Of a stretch of 64,000 nt of DNA, positions 47,646 through 59,420 are shown in pieces. The stretch is from Imbricaverruca yamaguchii (lineage: Eukaryota > Arthropoda > Thecostraca > Neoverrucidae), in contig JAOTOL010001646.1 of NCBI GenBank assembly GCA_034440575.1, positions 591,501-655,500 of the forward strand. Reading direction: 5' to 3'. Position 1 is the first letter of the stretch. Each line of letters opens with the position of its first letter. The notes below the pieces were generated by a model. That model did no database searches. It worked only from the letters and a program-made list of their open reading frames with translations, and was not told the DNA's origin. The translations under genes and the position numbers were made by a program.

Positions 47646-48129
47646 TTACATGCGGTGCACGGCCCGGTTGATATTGCGATTTCGCTAGTTCTGAACGCTT
47701 TTCTATTTGACCATTCCTGGATAGTCACTGGTTAACCAAAAGCATTCACTTGAGCACTATTGGATTCGTCCCTTTCGACTCAACGCTCCGATTTTGTCTT
47801 TCGGCTCTGTCTCAACAAGGGGTGAAATGACCAGGAGTGCCAGTAAAGGGGTGAGGTGCGATTGAACAGGCTAGCAGAACGCGTTCGGTGGGCGGGCGTT
47901 AAGCCGACGATAGGTCACGAACGAGACCGTGGCGCAAAAAACGCCCACAAGACGTCGCCGGGATCTGAAGGGAAGCACTGCAGACTTTCCCATACGCTGC
48001 CCAGGTAGCGCGGCGCGTTCCCGGAACAGAACCGTATCATAGCGTGACGCGGGCGTCGACCGAGAGTGCCCTCTAACCCACCTTCACTTTCGGAAGTGCA
48101 ATAGCTGTCCAGATTTATACACCAATCTC
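47646..48129. other. Unassigned sequence
   Basis: Becomes CpG-richer from about 47880. No gene seen. Confidence 0.3.
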
Positions 48130-49430
48130 AATGTCGGTGGTCCGGTGCTACTCGCTTTCTGTGGTATGTCTGTCTGTCCACCCGCCGTCGGGAGGACGGC
48201 TCGTCCCGCTAGTTTTTATTGGGAAGCACGTCCGTTTTTTACTTTCGTCTCGGGCGTCGCGGGCGGACCGTTGTCCATTTGCCGGCCGAGTGAGACGTCC
48301 CGCTTTATGGCTTTATTGTGGTGAATCTGGGGCCCGTTATGGAAACATTTTGGCGTGCCCCGATTTAAGCGTGAACTTCTCAGGCGCGCTGCTGGCGGCG
48401 TCCGGCCGCCGCCCGGTGATTTAGTGGCGGCGCGTCAATGTTTGGACAGCACCTCGCCGGCCGCCGACGGCCAATGGCTTTATGGCGGCGACGCGCTACC
48501 ATTGCATCCGTCTCCACAAAAGCGCCGCCTGCGCCGGCGACAATGGGCGCCGGCGCGGGCCGCGTCCACGCCCGGACCGTCGCCCACCGGCGCCAATCGG
48601 ACGAGTTTCGCCCGTGTCCGGACTCCGTTCCGCGGCGAGATGCGCGCTGCCGGCGGGTGTGGGAACGCCGACCGTTCCGGTGTCCGGACGACATCTGAAG
48701 GCTTGCCAAGGGCTCGGTCTGAGGCGCGTGACTGGCCGGCACGGCGAAAGTAGCCCCGGGAACCGAGTCCAGCGGTTCGCATTGAGCAACGGCCCGGGAT
48801 GTTCGCCGCGCGATGAATTCTCAATCCCGGAAGGCGCCGAGTGCGTTGAAATGAGGCGGTTCGGGGTTAAGTAGCGCAGCTTTCAGGCGGGACTGGCCTA
48901 TCGTGGAAGCGATTGCCGTATTGGCCGACGGCCAGGCTCCGCCGAGGCGTCGTAAAGCTTGTGAGCAGCTGACGCAGGTCGGCTGATTGGTCGAGAGTGA
49001 CTGTGATCTATCGTTCATCTGAGACCGAGGTAAAAACATCGGCCACCGACCGACCGCTAGCGTCCGCGCCGAAACGGACAGCTTTACGGTATCCAATCGA
49101 TTGAAGAATTCGCGCGACCTCACACCTTGACATAGACCGTCGTTCAGAGTCAAGGCTGCGCGCAAGACGTCTCAGCGCGGACGGACAGAGATTGCACCCT
49201 AAATTGTCGATACAATCGCGACGTCCCGACACACGAGACGCGCGCAAATAACAGGCCCGGACGCTTGGCGCGCAAATCGACGCCGACGGCGTCTCTGGCG
49301 TGTGAATAAAGGCGCCACCGTCTGGCGTGAACAGAAGCGGGTCGTGCCGCTCATGGGAGATGTGCCGTGTGCCCCGTCGTAAGCGAAATGAGGCTCTGCG
49401 GGCCGCTGCAATCAATTGCTAGCGATGTGC
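48130..49430 (+). promoter_or_regulatory. Large GC-rich island with Hox/Caudal-type sites
   Basis: CpG-rich with TTTATTG (48215), TTTATGGCTTTATTG (48304-48318), TTTATGG (48479-48485) and a CCAAT box near 48590. It includes composite motif copy B. The frames across it (up to 132 codons) lack domains. Read as a regulatory island. Confidence 0.45.
48294..48332 (+). promoter_or_regulatory. Composite motif, copy B
   Basis: GACGTC (48294-48299), four bases, TTTATGGCTTTATTG (48304-48318), four bases, GAATCTGGGG (48323-48332). All three blocks are identical to 2747-2787, with the second spacer two bases shorter and flanks unrelated to the eye. Confidence 0.5.
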
Positions 49431-49960
49431 ACCAAGGCAAGCGAAAAGGGGCGTGACATGAATTGTGCAATGTGGGACTTAAAGAGGAAGGTTTTCTCCC
49501 CGAAAAACGGCCGCAAGCAGTGCAACCGGCAGAACTATTATCGGCAGTGGATTTTCTTCCTGTGAGCGCAACCAAGGTATACATTTGCAAACAATTCATC
49601 TGGAAGCCAATTATTTTGGGATGCATATATGTACAAATTTGAAAAATAATAATAAGGAAGGGAGGAGATTAATAGATTGGAACAAATCCCGGATGCATCG
49701 GCAGTGTTTGGGGACAGGCAACGGTACCAAATACCTTCAGGCGACTAATAGCGCGTCTTATTTTTTCCACTTAAAACACCACATCTAGACAACCTTTGGC
49801 ATGCAAATTGCAGTAACTTCCAATCAACACATTGCTATTTCTCGAAATAATCACACATTTGGGTTCAAGCTGCTCGGTTTTGAGGCCCAGGTATGGCCTG
49901 ATGAGCTCTCCTTGAATCTACTAGTGCGAGCGTACCTATCAGCATACGAAGCGTATAAGC
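49431..49960. other. Unassigned sequence
   Basis: No recognised feature before the tandem array. Confidence 0.3.
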
Positions 49961-50300
49961 AAACAGAGCATCCCACCATGCCACCCGCTATGTATAAACA
50001 AACAGAGCATCCCACCCTACCACCCGCTATGTATAAACAAACAAAGCATCCCACCCTACCACCCGCTATGTATAAACAAACAGAGCATCTCACCCTACCA
50101 CCCGCTATGTATAAACAAACAAAGCATCCCACCCTACCACCCGCCATGTATAAACAAGCAGAACGTCCCGCCTTGCTACCCGCTATGTGTGAACAAGCAG
50201 AACGTCCCGCCTTGCTACCCGCTATGTATAAACAAACAGAGCGTCCTATCACACCACTCGCTACAGTGCGTGTATACAAGCCGAGCATCCCACCCTGCCA
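49961..50300. repeat. 39-bp minisatellite, about 8 units
   Basis: CCCGCTATGTATAAACAAAC, then AGAGCATCCCACCCTACCA, with a later subset carrying GTCCCGCC. The unit is 13 codons, so a 210-codon frame (49801-50433, +) stays open with a 13-residue repeat (YKQTEHPTLPPAM). The minus strand is open too, which argues that this is the repeat rather than a gene. Confidence 0.92.
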
Positions 50301-53159
50301 CTCGATACAGAGCCAATTTAATTTATGGCATGGGCGCCGCCAAGGTCAGGGGCGAGGAACACATACCCCAACCTTGGTGAAACGTAACACGACGCCTATG
50401 GCGTTGTATGGAAAAATTGACCCAAAAGCCTAGTCGACACCACTTATCGGAAATCCGTGGTGACGCGCATGACTCATACAGTAGATCAGGAGTATTTCAC
50501 TGAGGACAAGAGGGGAAAGTGAGGAGGTAGCAGCGTGTGGACGCTGAGAAGAGCCACGGATCATTACACCAATGTGTACTGTGAAGTGTTCGGTGGATTC
50601 TATCCACCACGCGAAGCGAGGTTTGTACACAACGCAAATAATTTGTTTCAAAAGTGAAACGCATTCCCCATCCCGCTTCCAGCACCACCATCACTGCCGC
50701 CACCTTAGTCTGAAAGGAAACATCATATGTTGGCACTCATAAGACTCGAAGGGTTCCATAAGGCTGTATTGTGGGGCAGAATTATCTTCAACTAAGTTGC
50801 AGCATTTCCGCTAATTGCGTTCCCTTTTCTTAACACTCGCTAATTTTGCTATCCATCCCAGTGCCGGGTAAGGGTAATTGCGGCCCCAAGGTGTTGGTTG
50901 CTGATTTGATTTCCTGTCCATGTTGTAAATGCAACTAGCGCTGCAGCTGGCTGATCTAAGGACATTTTCTTTGCGAATGATCCGTTATTGGAGGGAGCAT
51001 GACCCCGGTGCCCCTGGATCCGCCGATGTGCCTGGGGAGCGGATAAGACACCAAATCCTGACGTGATAATTCAGAGGATATTTTTGGAGAAAAATAATAT
51101 AGGAACTCTCCGGCTTATGCTTTGCGTCAGTATGTAGGCACCTTCCCTCACCGAATGGGTAAGAAGTCGTGCTTTTTCACCAACCTTCAGACAGCTATGC
51201 CATGAATAGATATTCAGTACAATTGGCCTACGAGTAGGTACGTTAAGCTCTTGTGAGATGACATCACTGGGCTAGGCGTGTGATTTGAAAACCAGCCAAC
51301 CATATTCTGTGACTTTCCTTTCTTCTTCTTTTCAGGAGCCACCTCCTACCTAACGTCGCCAATAATGCAATACATTTTCAGGTTTAGCTGACAGCCAATG
51401 ATTCAAGCCGGCACTGAGACACCACCCTACTTTCCCCAACCATCTAATCTGTACCTGCTCGCAAGGGCGGCATGGTGGGGGCTTTTGGGCACGACCTATT
51501 CGTGAGCTATTTTCTTCTGGAGTTTTTCAAGCTCTGAGGGATGTAATGGGTGGTGGAATGGGTCCGGACAACTCTAAAATTTATCTCAGGATAGTGTTCA
51601 TGCTCACGCAATAGCACTCACCGACGGTAAGAATCTGAGTCTGGTTACAGACGGATGCTGCGTTCAGGTTTTATCCAACGATTTCTATTTGGCATTCAAG
51701 GTACTCTGTAAAACTACCACAGCACGCATCGGAATTATCCTTATTAGAATATTCTGACCAGTCGGAGGATTAACCCCTTCATCTCTAAGATCCCTATCAA
51801 CTTGTAGATTTCATCGGAGGGCTCGGGCTTCTAGCATATACGTAGACTCCCAATTCCATGGGCAACAACTTTAGATACAAATAGCAAACTTGTATGCTTA
51901 CATAGTATCAAGAAGGTACTATGATACTAATACCAATACTAATGATACTAAACCAAAACAATGCACGCAGGACTGAATGGTTAAGTAATGGTTAAGTAAG
52001 TAAGTGTATGGCATGCAGGTAGAAACAAAAAAGTAGATATTAAAGTAGGATTTTAGGCATGGTAGCAATGGCTTAGCTGTTTTAATGATGAGCTTTAGCA
52101 TGCCATGCACAAGTGTCAACAAAGGCCAACAAGTTATGAGTCTTCAGCTGCATTATGTTCTAGCATATTAATAAACATATCAATGCATAGCATCAAACAG
52201 ATCTGTCATTGGTGAATAGAAGATACTGACTGCCAGCCATGTTCTTCCGCAAAGCATTCCGAAGGCCACGCCGACCAACTCGCAAACCATTGGCATCGTG
52301 GACAAAACCTTGTGACAACGATCAGGTACTACCTGCAGTGGGAGGAAGCTCTTTTGAGAAAATGTTCTTGGACTCCAATAATACAATATGGCCACACACA
52401 ATAAATACGTTCTTGAACTAATTGAAATAATAGTAAATAATATTGGGGGAATCGCCTCAGATTTGCAGTACAGTACACAAAAGGGACACTATCGTAAAGC
52501 TGTTTCCAATGGGAAAAATAGAAGCCACTATTCAGTTGAGGTCTGTTTTCAGCACTTCCAACTGTTTTGGCCTGTTTCATGTTTTCCCAACCAAGCCCCT
52601 TATACACTCTGCTCATATTAGGTGCTGCTCATTTCACATTCAGTGAAATGATACATAAGAATTTGCTGAACAGGGAAATATACCACATTTATACGCTAGG
52701 AAACACTAACAGTTTCCACAGCCATAGCTGACAGCAAGGCCATATAACGGCCGAATGGTCTATAATACCCTGAAAGTCATTTAGCGACTATCAGGTATAT
52801 TAACCATAAACTGGCCTGCTTTGGGTCAAATATTCCCATTGTTCAATGTCTTCTTTTCCCAACATGAGCACAACGTTGGCTCTTCCGGCAATTAATGTCG
52901 TCACAATGATAAAGCGTGCACGATAATTTTGGTATAGTATATATTAAGATTGTTCCTTAGTTTATCGCTCACATCTGCGATATATCGCACTGGTATGACT
53001 AGATATTGACTTTCATTGAAACATTAAAAAAGTAATAAGAAAACAAGTATGATAAAGTAAAGGGCTGACCGACACACTGGAATACTGTTATTCTTGACAA
53101 TAATCTTGGCCTCACCTTATGCATTGTACCTGATTACACCTAGAACGGAAATAAAATGT
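50301..53159. other. Unassigned sequence
   Basis: Long stretch without gene, RNA or transposon signals that I can support. Confidence 0.3.
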
Positions 53160-53460
53160 TTCATGGAAGCGTATATAAGTACAGGTGTGGATAGAACTTT
53201 AAACGAGTCTTGGAACGTAAGGACAAACGTGCGTATACGTAAAAGTATATATGGCAGATGCAGGCATGCTCAGATCTACGTAAGAACAAAAGTATACATG
53301 GAAAGTGTACGCAGGCAAATGCATGTAAGCACAAATGTACACATGCGTTTATGTGCATATTTGCTAATGTATGCGCATATTTTACCATAAGTGAAAAAGT
53401 ATGCGCTTATGTGCGTATGCGTTTATGTACGAATGCGTTTATGCACGCGGCACTTACGTG
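53160..53460. repeat. Degenerate ACGTAC/CAAATG repeat, reverse orientation
   Basis: Loose tandem of GTAAGCACAAATGTAC-like units. It is the reverse complement of the repeat at 54230-55350. Confidence 0.65.
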
Positions 53461-53766
53461 CTGAAGGGCCTCAGGGCCGACGGACGGTTCCAGAACAGTT
53501 ATTGGCTTGGTGGAGGGGAGAACACTCCTGAAAGAGCAGCCTGTAGTCCGACAGAAAAGGTCCGGGCCCTTAAACAAAGCCCCTAAGTCGACACAGGGCC
53601 TTTAGCCCCAGGAGTTTCCGGGTCGTTGGAAGGGACCTCAAGCTGAAGTAAAGGGCCCCTGGACCGACGGAGGTCGGTCAAGCCGTGCAATAGGCCTTTG
53701 GCCTGACGGAGGCGACACTAGGTGCTAAAATAGGGCCTCCGGCCTGGTAGAAGAGGCACAAAGCTG
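53461..53766. repeat. GGCC-rich degenerate tandem repeat
   Basis: Repeated GGGCCTTTGGCCTGACGGAG-like phrases with strong decay. It lies between the inverted ACGTAC arrays and the MITE. Confidence 0.5.
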
Positions 53767-54200
53767 TTAACCCGTCTCGTCTCGAGGGGGGTCTTCAACC
53801 GTCCCCTCAGGTTTTTCACGGATAGTGAACGAACGGCGGGCGGGAGCGCGCCAAAATTTAGCATACCTTTTTCCACATCAATTTGGCATGCTGTTTCAAC
53901 ATTTTGAAGTCAAGTCATCTAGGGTCAACGAGTTAGTCAAGGTCAAGTGAGGTCACCTCCAAAAACCTTCAACCAGTCGTCACGTTTTAACGGATGCAGA
54001 TATTTTAATGAAACTTTCAGCGTTTGCTTATCTTTAGGGATGCAACAAAACGTAGAGAGATAAATTTTTCATTTTCCCCCGTTTTTGACCACCTATTAAT
54101 TTTGCATATTTGCCTACTATAGTTCAAATCGACGATTCTGGCTAAAGTAAGCACTTTTTATTGGTGCAAGTTAACTTCCAACAACATTTGTCGATCTGCT
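53767..54200 (+). mobile_element. TTAA-type MITE, copy 3, 3'-truncated
   Basis: Begins TTAA|CCCGTCTCG at 53767 and follows copies 1 and 2 to about 54200, where it stops mid-element and passes into the ACGTACATTTGC repeat. Carries a perfect DR4, AGGTCA-AGTG-AGGTCA (53940-53955), whose first half is in a TCAAGGTCA context like an FTZ-F1/SF-1 site. Confidence 0.85.
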
Positions 54201-55350
54201 CGAACCCGCACAAGGGGTCCATGCGTACTTCGACTCACGTCTACGTATGTTCATTTTCGCACACGTACATTTGCACCTATGTACAGTTCTGCAGCGTACC
54301 CTTCCACTTGCCCACCTTAAACATCCGTGCTTTTGCATTTACACACACATGACCCTATGCGTGTTTGCCATTTAGTTAATTTGCTCTCACGTATGTATAT
54401 TTGTACATACGTACGCACATTTGTACATGCGTACATTTACATTTTTGCGCTTTTGGCTTGTGTACATTTCATATTTGGTTGGGGCGGGGGGGGCCGGGGG
54501 GTTAGGGGTGGGGGGGGGGGAAAAAAGCGGTTGCATTTCGGCGAAAAAGTTGGCGTTAGCCGTGACATTTGCGATAAAGTGTGTCGTACACCCACATTTG
54601 CGCTTACGTTTTTAGTTTGTTTGTGCATATGTACATCTGCATTGTGTACATTTCCCTTTACGTGAATTTGATGTCAGTAAATTTGTACTTAAGTCCACTT
54701 GCTCACGTGCATTTGATACCTAATCATTTTAGCTGACGAACATTTGCCATGCGCGCATAGGCCATACTTACCTTTGCACTTATGCACTTCTGCGCTGACG
54801 TAAATCTGGCACACGTTAATTTGTCCTTCCGCACATTTTCCACAGAATCGCGCTGATCTTCACCCGCGCTTTTCTACTTTTGCGCATGCGTACCTTAGCG
54901 TTTACGCACGTTTCTGCTTACGTACTGTTGCACTTACATTCACTCTCACTTACGCACCTTCGCGGTTATGCACTTGCATGCAAATGCATGCATTTACATG
55001 GGCATGTATTTGTTCTTATGTATTGCTAGGTTTACGTACATCGGCGCTTACGGATACATGCTGATGCTTTTATTTATGCTTACGCAATTTTGTTCTTACG
55101 TATCTTCGGAATTGCAAACACGTAACTGTATGTACACTTGCGCTTGCATACATTTCCTCATAAATACTTTTCCGCTTACGTACACTTATGTTTACGTATA
55201 TTCAACTGAGCATGTACGTGGGTGCGCGCAATTAAGTATGCATATATTTATTCTTACGTACATTTGCCCTTACGTATATTTGGCATATGTACATCCGCGC
55301 GTACGTACATGCGCTAACGCACATTTGCGTACGTGCATCTGTCATACGTA
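54201..55350. repeat. Degenerate TTACGTACATTTGCGC repeat
   Basis: About 1.1 kb of loosely repeated ACGTACATTTGC phrases at 15-20-bp steps, interrupted by a G-rich tract at 54478-54525. The long frame 54968-55756 is a by-product. Confidence 0.75.
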
Positions 55351-55599
55351 TACCTGTTTTACAATGTTCGGTTACCGCTTTGGACAAACGTGCTCGCTTG
55401 GTAAACTAGCAATGCTAGAATTGGCGACCAAAAAAGGTATGTCTCGTTCGATAATTCTGAAGACAGATAAGCCAGATTGTATTCTGTGGGGAGTTAGCTT
55501 GAACTATAGTCCACCTCCAGTTTTAATCCGGGATCAGGGACCGACGCATTTCCTCCCACTGCTCCTGTGTGTGCTACCGTTTGGAACTGTCAACACAGT
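55351..55599. other. Unassigned spacer upstream of the CpG island
   Basis: Nothing recognised. Confidence 0.3.
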
Positions 55600-56224
55600 T
55601 CACATTCCCCACGCGTCATCCTCACAGCCTGCGGCGGTTCGCTGGTCGTGCTCTCGCGAACATCGCTGGGCGGGCTCATCTCACGCCAACGGCCGTGACC
55701 GCATCCCGGGTCGCGGGGTGACGGAACCGCACCACGCGCTACCGCGGCCGGCCTGACCAGCTCGGCCGGCTCCGTGAGGTACAGCTTCTCCGTCGGTCGT
55801 CGGCCGGTCGACCGATCGACGGCCGACGGAAGTGATCTGGTAGCGCCGACTCGACGACGTTTTAATGCGACGGCCGTGTTGCCGGCGGCGGCGACGCCCC
55901 GGGCGGCCGGCGCGCTCATTCATCACGCATTAGAGCGCACCGCGTGATCGCGCGACGCCCAGCTGTTCAATCGCGGCGCGCCAAAGCCGTCGCGAGCGCG
56001 CGGCGCGGCGGCCAATCGGCGGCCGCGCCGCGCCGCGCTCCGCCAATCAGCGTCGCCGCGAGCGGGGCGGCGGCCTTCGGAGCGCGAGCTATCGACCGCC
56101 GGCCGGCGCTGGTGGGCCGGCCGGCCGGCGTGACACCGCCGCCTGGGAGACTGTTGGCGGCTCGCTGTGACGACGACCAGCGGGGCTTCTGGCGGGCGCC
56201 GCGTCACGTCCTCCGCCGGCCGCC
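55600..56224 (+). promoter_or_regulatory. Putative eve promoter CpG island
   Basis: Extremely CpG-rich and TATA-less. Two + strand CCAAT boxes in matching context (CCAATCGGCG at 56012 and CCAATCAGCG at 56043) lie about 180-210 bases before the ATG at 56225. Homeodomain-like CATTAGAG (about 55926) and TTTTAATG (about 55860) lie upstream. Promoter status is inferred from composition and from the exon that follows. Confidence 0.5.
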
Positions 56225-56411
56225 ATGTCGAGACTGTTGTCGACTCCGGCGGCGCCGTCCGGCTGGAGCGACTGCGGGCCGCCGCCGCCGCTGCACGGCG
56301 ACCTCGCCGGCCCGGCCGACTCGCAGTCGCGACCCGAGTCAGGTCACCGCGGCGTCGAGGTCACCGCCGACAGCAGCGGGACGCCGCCCAGCGCCGGCGA
56401 CTGTAGGCTCG
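56225..56411 (+). CDS. eve: Putative even-skipped exon 1 (N-terminus)
   Basis: The ATG at 56225 sits in GCCGCCATGT, a near-ideal Kozak context. The frame runs 62 codons plus one base to CTCG|GTGAGT (donor at 56412), a consensus splice site. That is a phase-1 exit. The homeobox exon at 63276 starts with two bases before its next codon, so the two exons join in frame through a glycine codon. The encoded peptide is rich in Ser, Pro, Gly and Ala (SGWSDCGPPPPLHGDL), as is common for homeoprotein N-termini, but has no motif that identifies Eve by itself. Total length up to homeodomain residue 46 would be 147 residues. The link rests on phase, orientation, promoter-like context and the absence of a better candidate. 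It could instead be the first exon of another transcript. Confidence 0.5.
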
Positions 56412-57258
56412 GTGAGTGGCGACTGTCGGCTCTGGGGCCGTGCTCGGTGTCGGGCTCCCTGTGCTGTCGCGAGACGTCTGCGGCTGTCGGGACGGGCTCT
56501 GGGGACAACATCCTCCCATGTCTGTGACACTGACCGAACGCCAGCCCAGCCTACGTGGATAATGTCCATGTTGATCCATGGACATTTTATATAATTTTAT
56601 AGCGCGTGCTTGTCCATTAAATCGAGTAGGCATTGCACCGCATTTCATTGTATACCACTAATGCATTGGACCAATGCGTTGCAAGCGGTGTGTTGGTCCA
56701 ACATAACATGGACTCATGGCAACCCAAATAGTACTTGGTACGCCATGCGTACCTGCATGTCATTCTCCTGATAGAATGATGGCCAAATTTAAATGTACTT
56801 TCAAGGAGCAAATTTCATAACGGTGTCCTCTACGAACCGACTGAGAGGACAGAACGATAGCAGACTTTTAGGAAATTTACTTCAAAGACACCTTGTCCTT
56901 GACCTCTGTGGCTTCCCGTCGCAAGGAATCCATACGAACTGTGAAAGCGCAGTTCTGCTCCAAAGTGGTCGCCAAAAAATGAACAAACCGCATAATTCAC
57001 GCCCTTCCAATAATGCACCTCTGGCACGCGCCACCGCCCATGCCAGGGAATCGCCGCTGTGCTAGTTCTCCGCTGAACGGTGGGGCGATCTGAGATACGC
57101 CTAATTCTGTCAAAAGTGGGCCGTGTTTTCTCACCCAGCGGGACGGCGCAGTTCCGCAACAAACAGGTGTCAGGTCGTGGCGCTGATGTCCCCGCCGCCG
57201 CCGCCATCATTAATCGTGCACGGTGGCCGGGTCAGCATGCACTCCGCGGTGGCCCCGG
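56412..57258 (+). other. Start of proposed eve intron 1
   Basis: GC-rich until about 56520, then ordinary sequence. No repeat family or exon is recognised before the minisatellite. Confidence 0.35.
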
Positions 57259-58610
57259 TGACACGACACGGCCCTGCCTCCCACCCACGGCGACGTGACA
57301 CGACACGGCCCTGCCTCCCACCCACGGCGACGTGACACGACACGGCCCCGCCTCCCACCCACGGCGACGTGACACGACACGGCCCCGCCTCCCACCCACG
57401 GCGACGTGACACGACACGGCCCTGCCTCCCACCCACGGCGACGTGACACGACACGGCCCCTGCCTCCCACCCACGGCGACGTGACACGACACGGCCCCGC
57501 CTCCCACCCACGGCGACGTGACACGACACGGCCCTGCCTCCCACCCACGGCGACGTGACACGACACGGCCCCGCCTCCCACCCACGGCGACGTGACACGA
57601 CACGGCCCCGCCTCCCACCCACGGCGACGTGACACGACACGGCCCTGCCTCCCACCCACGGCGACGTGACACGACACGGCCCTGCCTCCCACCCACGGCG
57701 ACGTGACACGACACGGCCCTGCCTCCCACCCACGGCGACGTGACACGACACGGCCCTGCCTCCCACCCACGGCGACGTGACACGACACGGCCCTGCCTCC
57801 CACCCACGGCGACGTGACACGACACGGCCCTGCCTCCCACCCACGGCGACGTGACACGACACGGCCCTGCCTCCCACCCACGGCGACGTGACACGACACG
57901 GCCCTGCCTCCCACCCACGGCGACGTGACACGACACGGCCCCGCCTCCCACCCACGGCGACGTGACACGACACGGCCCTGCCTCCCACCCACGGCGACGT
58001 GACACGACACGGCCCCTGCCTCCCACCCACGGCGACGTGACACGACACGGCCCCGCCTCCCACCCACGGCGACGTGACACGACACGGCCCTGCCTCCCAC
58101 CCACGGCGACGTGACACGACACGGCCCCTGCCTCCCACCCACGGCGACGTGACACGACACGGCCCCGCCTCCCACCCACGGCGACGTGACACGACACGGC
58201 CCCGCCTTCCACCCACGGCGACGTGACACGACACGGCCCCGCCTCCCACCCACGGCGACGTGACACGACACGGCCCTGCCTCCCACCCACGGCGACGTGA
58301 CACGACACGGCCCTGCCTCCCACCCACGGCGACGTGACACGACACGGCCCCGCCTCCCACCCACGGCGACGTGACACGACACGGCCCCGCCTCCCACCCA
58401 CGGCGACGTGACACGACACGGCCCCGCCTCCCACCCACGGCGACGTGACACGACACGGGCCTCCCCCACGGGATGAGGCCTCCCACCCACGGCGACGTGA
58501 CACGACACGGCCCCGCCTCCCACCCACGGCGACGTGACACGACACGGCCCCGCCTCCCACCCACGGCGACGTGACACGACACGGCCCCGCCTCCCACCCA
58601 CGGCGATGTG
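57259..58610. repeat. 37-bp minisatellite, about 36 units, inside proposed eve intron
   Basis: Near-identical units of CCTCCCACCCACGGCGACG then TGACACGACACGGCCCTG. Main variants are CCCTG versus CCCCG and an occasional extra C (38-bp units). One aberrant unit lies at 58455-58490. As 37 is not a multiple of three, each minus-strand frame cycles through three peptides and stays open, giving three false frames of about 470-547 residues. Confidence 0.98.
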
Positions 58611-58741
58611 CGCGGCTGTGGCTGCTGCGGCGACCGACACCCACCGGCTGTGACCGCGCCCACGGCCCGCTCTCTCGACACAGCGGTCACAGCCGCCGCA
58701 GCAGCCACAGCCGCCGCAGCAGCCACAGCCGCGCGCATCGC
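58603..58741. repeat. 30-bp inverted repeat (hairpin) at the minisatellite edge
   Basis: 58603-58632 and 58712-58741 are complementary at 29 of 30 positions, with a 79-base loop. The right arm overlaps two 18-bp direct repeats (AGCCGCCGCAGCAGCCAC). The left arm begins within the last minisatellite unit. Confidence 0.9.
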
Positions 58742-59420
58742 TGTCGCGCCGCCCACTTCAAAGCGGCGCACTCCGCTTCCGGTGCGACGCGTCGGGCCGC
58801 GCGCGACCATCAATCCGCGTCACTCGTCGTCGTCGGCGGCAGTGAGCGGCGCGGGCGGCGGCGGCGCCCGCCCACCGGGCGGCGTACACAGCGCGCGGGC
58901 GGCGGCCGCGGCGCGCCGCCTGCGCCGCGGCCGTGACCTCATCTGTGTATCCGGCCCCCATCGTGTCGGCGCGCCGCGGCCGCCGCGTCTGCCGCGCAGT
59001 GACGTCACGCGCCGCCGTAAACAGAGCGCCGGCGGCCAGACGCGCCGACAATAAGTGAGACATTTCCTCATGATCCTCCCGCCCCCGCCCCGCCCCACCC
59101 CACCGGCGGTCCTGCCCGCCGCCGTGACCTGCAACGCACGTCGTCGGGTCGACGGCGGGTAATGGTGCAGTTACGGCGCGGCCGGCCCGGCTCCGGCTCT
59201 GTGGCGGCGTCGCCGTGCACGGAGGAGACGCCAGATACGGTCTGTCGTTAACGGCGCCGCCGCACGTTTATGCACGCCATAATGGCCCCGGCCGGCCGTG
59301 TCGACTCTTATCGACGCATCGGACAGCTTGACGGCCGTTTTATGACGGTTTTATTAATTCCCCACACACCCGGGCCGGCTGCGAGTGGACTCGGACTCGA
59401 CTCGACTGGACTCGACCTGG
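58742..59420 (+). promoter_or_regulatory. Intronic GC-rich island with homeodomain and GATA sites
   Basis: CpG-rich with a compact cluster at 59267-59359: TTTATGC (59267), CCATAATGG (59277), CTTATCG (GATA-type, about 59307), TTTATGA (59339) and TTTATTAATT (59350). If exon 1 is right, this is an intronic enhancer candidate of eve. Activity is inferred. Confidence 0.5.

Noticed and set aside
48355..48753. Arginine-rich 132-codon frame in the 48-kb island
   Set aside because: Overlapping open frames on both strands and no domain; typical of GC-rich non-coding DNA.
54968..55756. 262-residue plus-strand frame
   Set aside because: Runs through the degenerate ACGTACATTTGC repeat; no domain.
57259..58610. 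CRISPR array
   Set aside because: Units abut with no unique spacers, and the genome is eukaryotic; this is a minisatellite. The same applies to the 35-36-bp arrays.
57170..58813. Three overlapping minus-strand frames of about 470-547 residues
   Set aside because: Created by a 37-bp minisatellite whose units lack stops; the same peptide cycle appears in all three frames.
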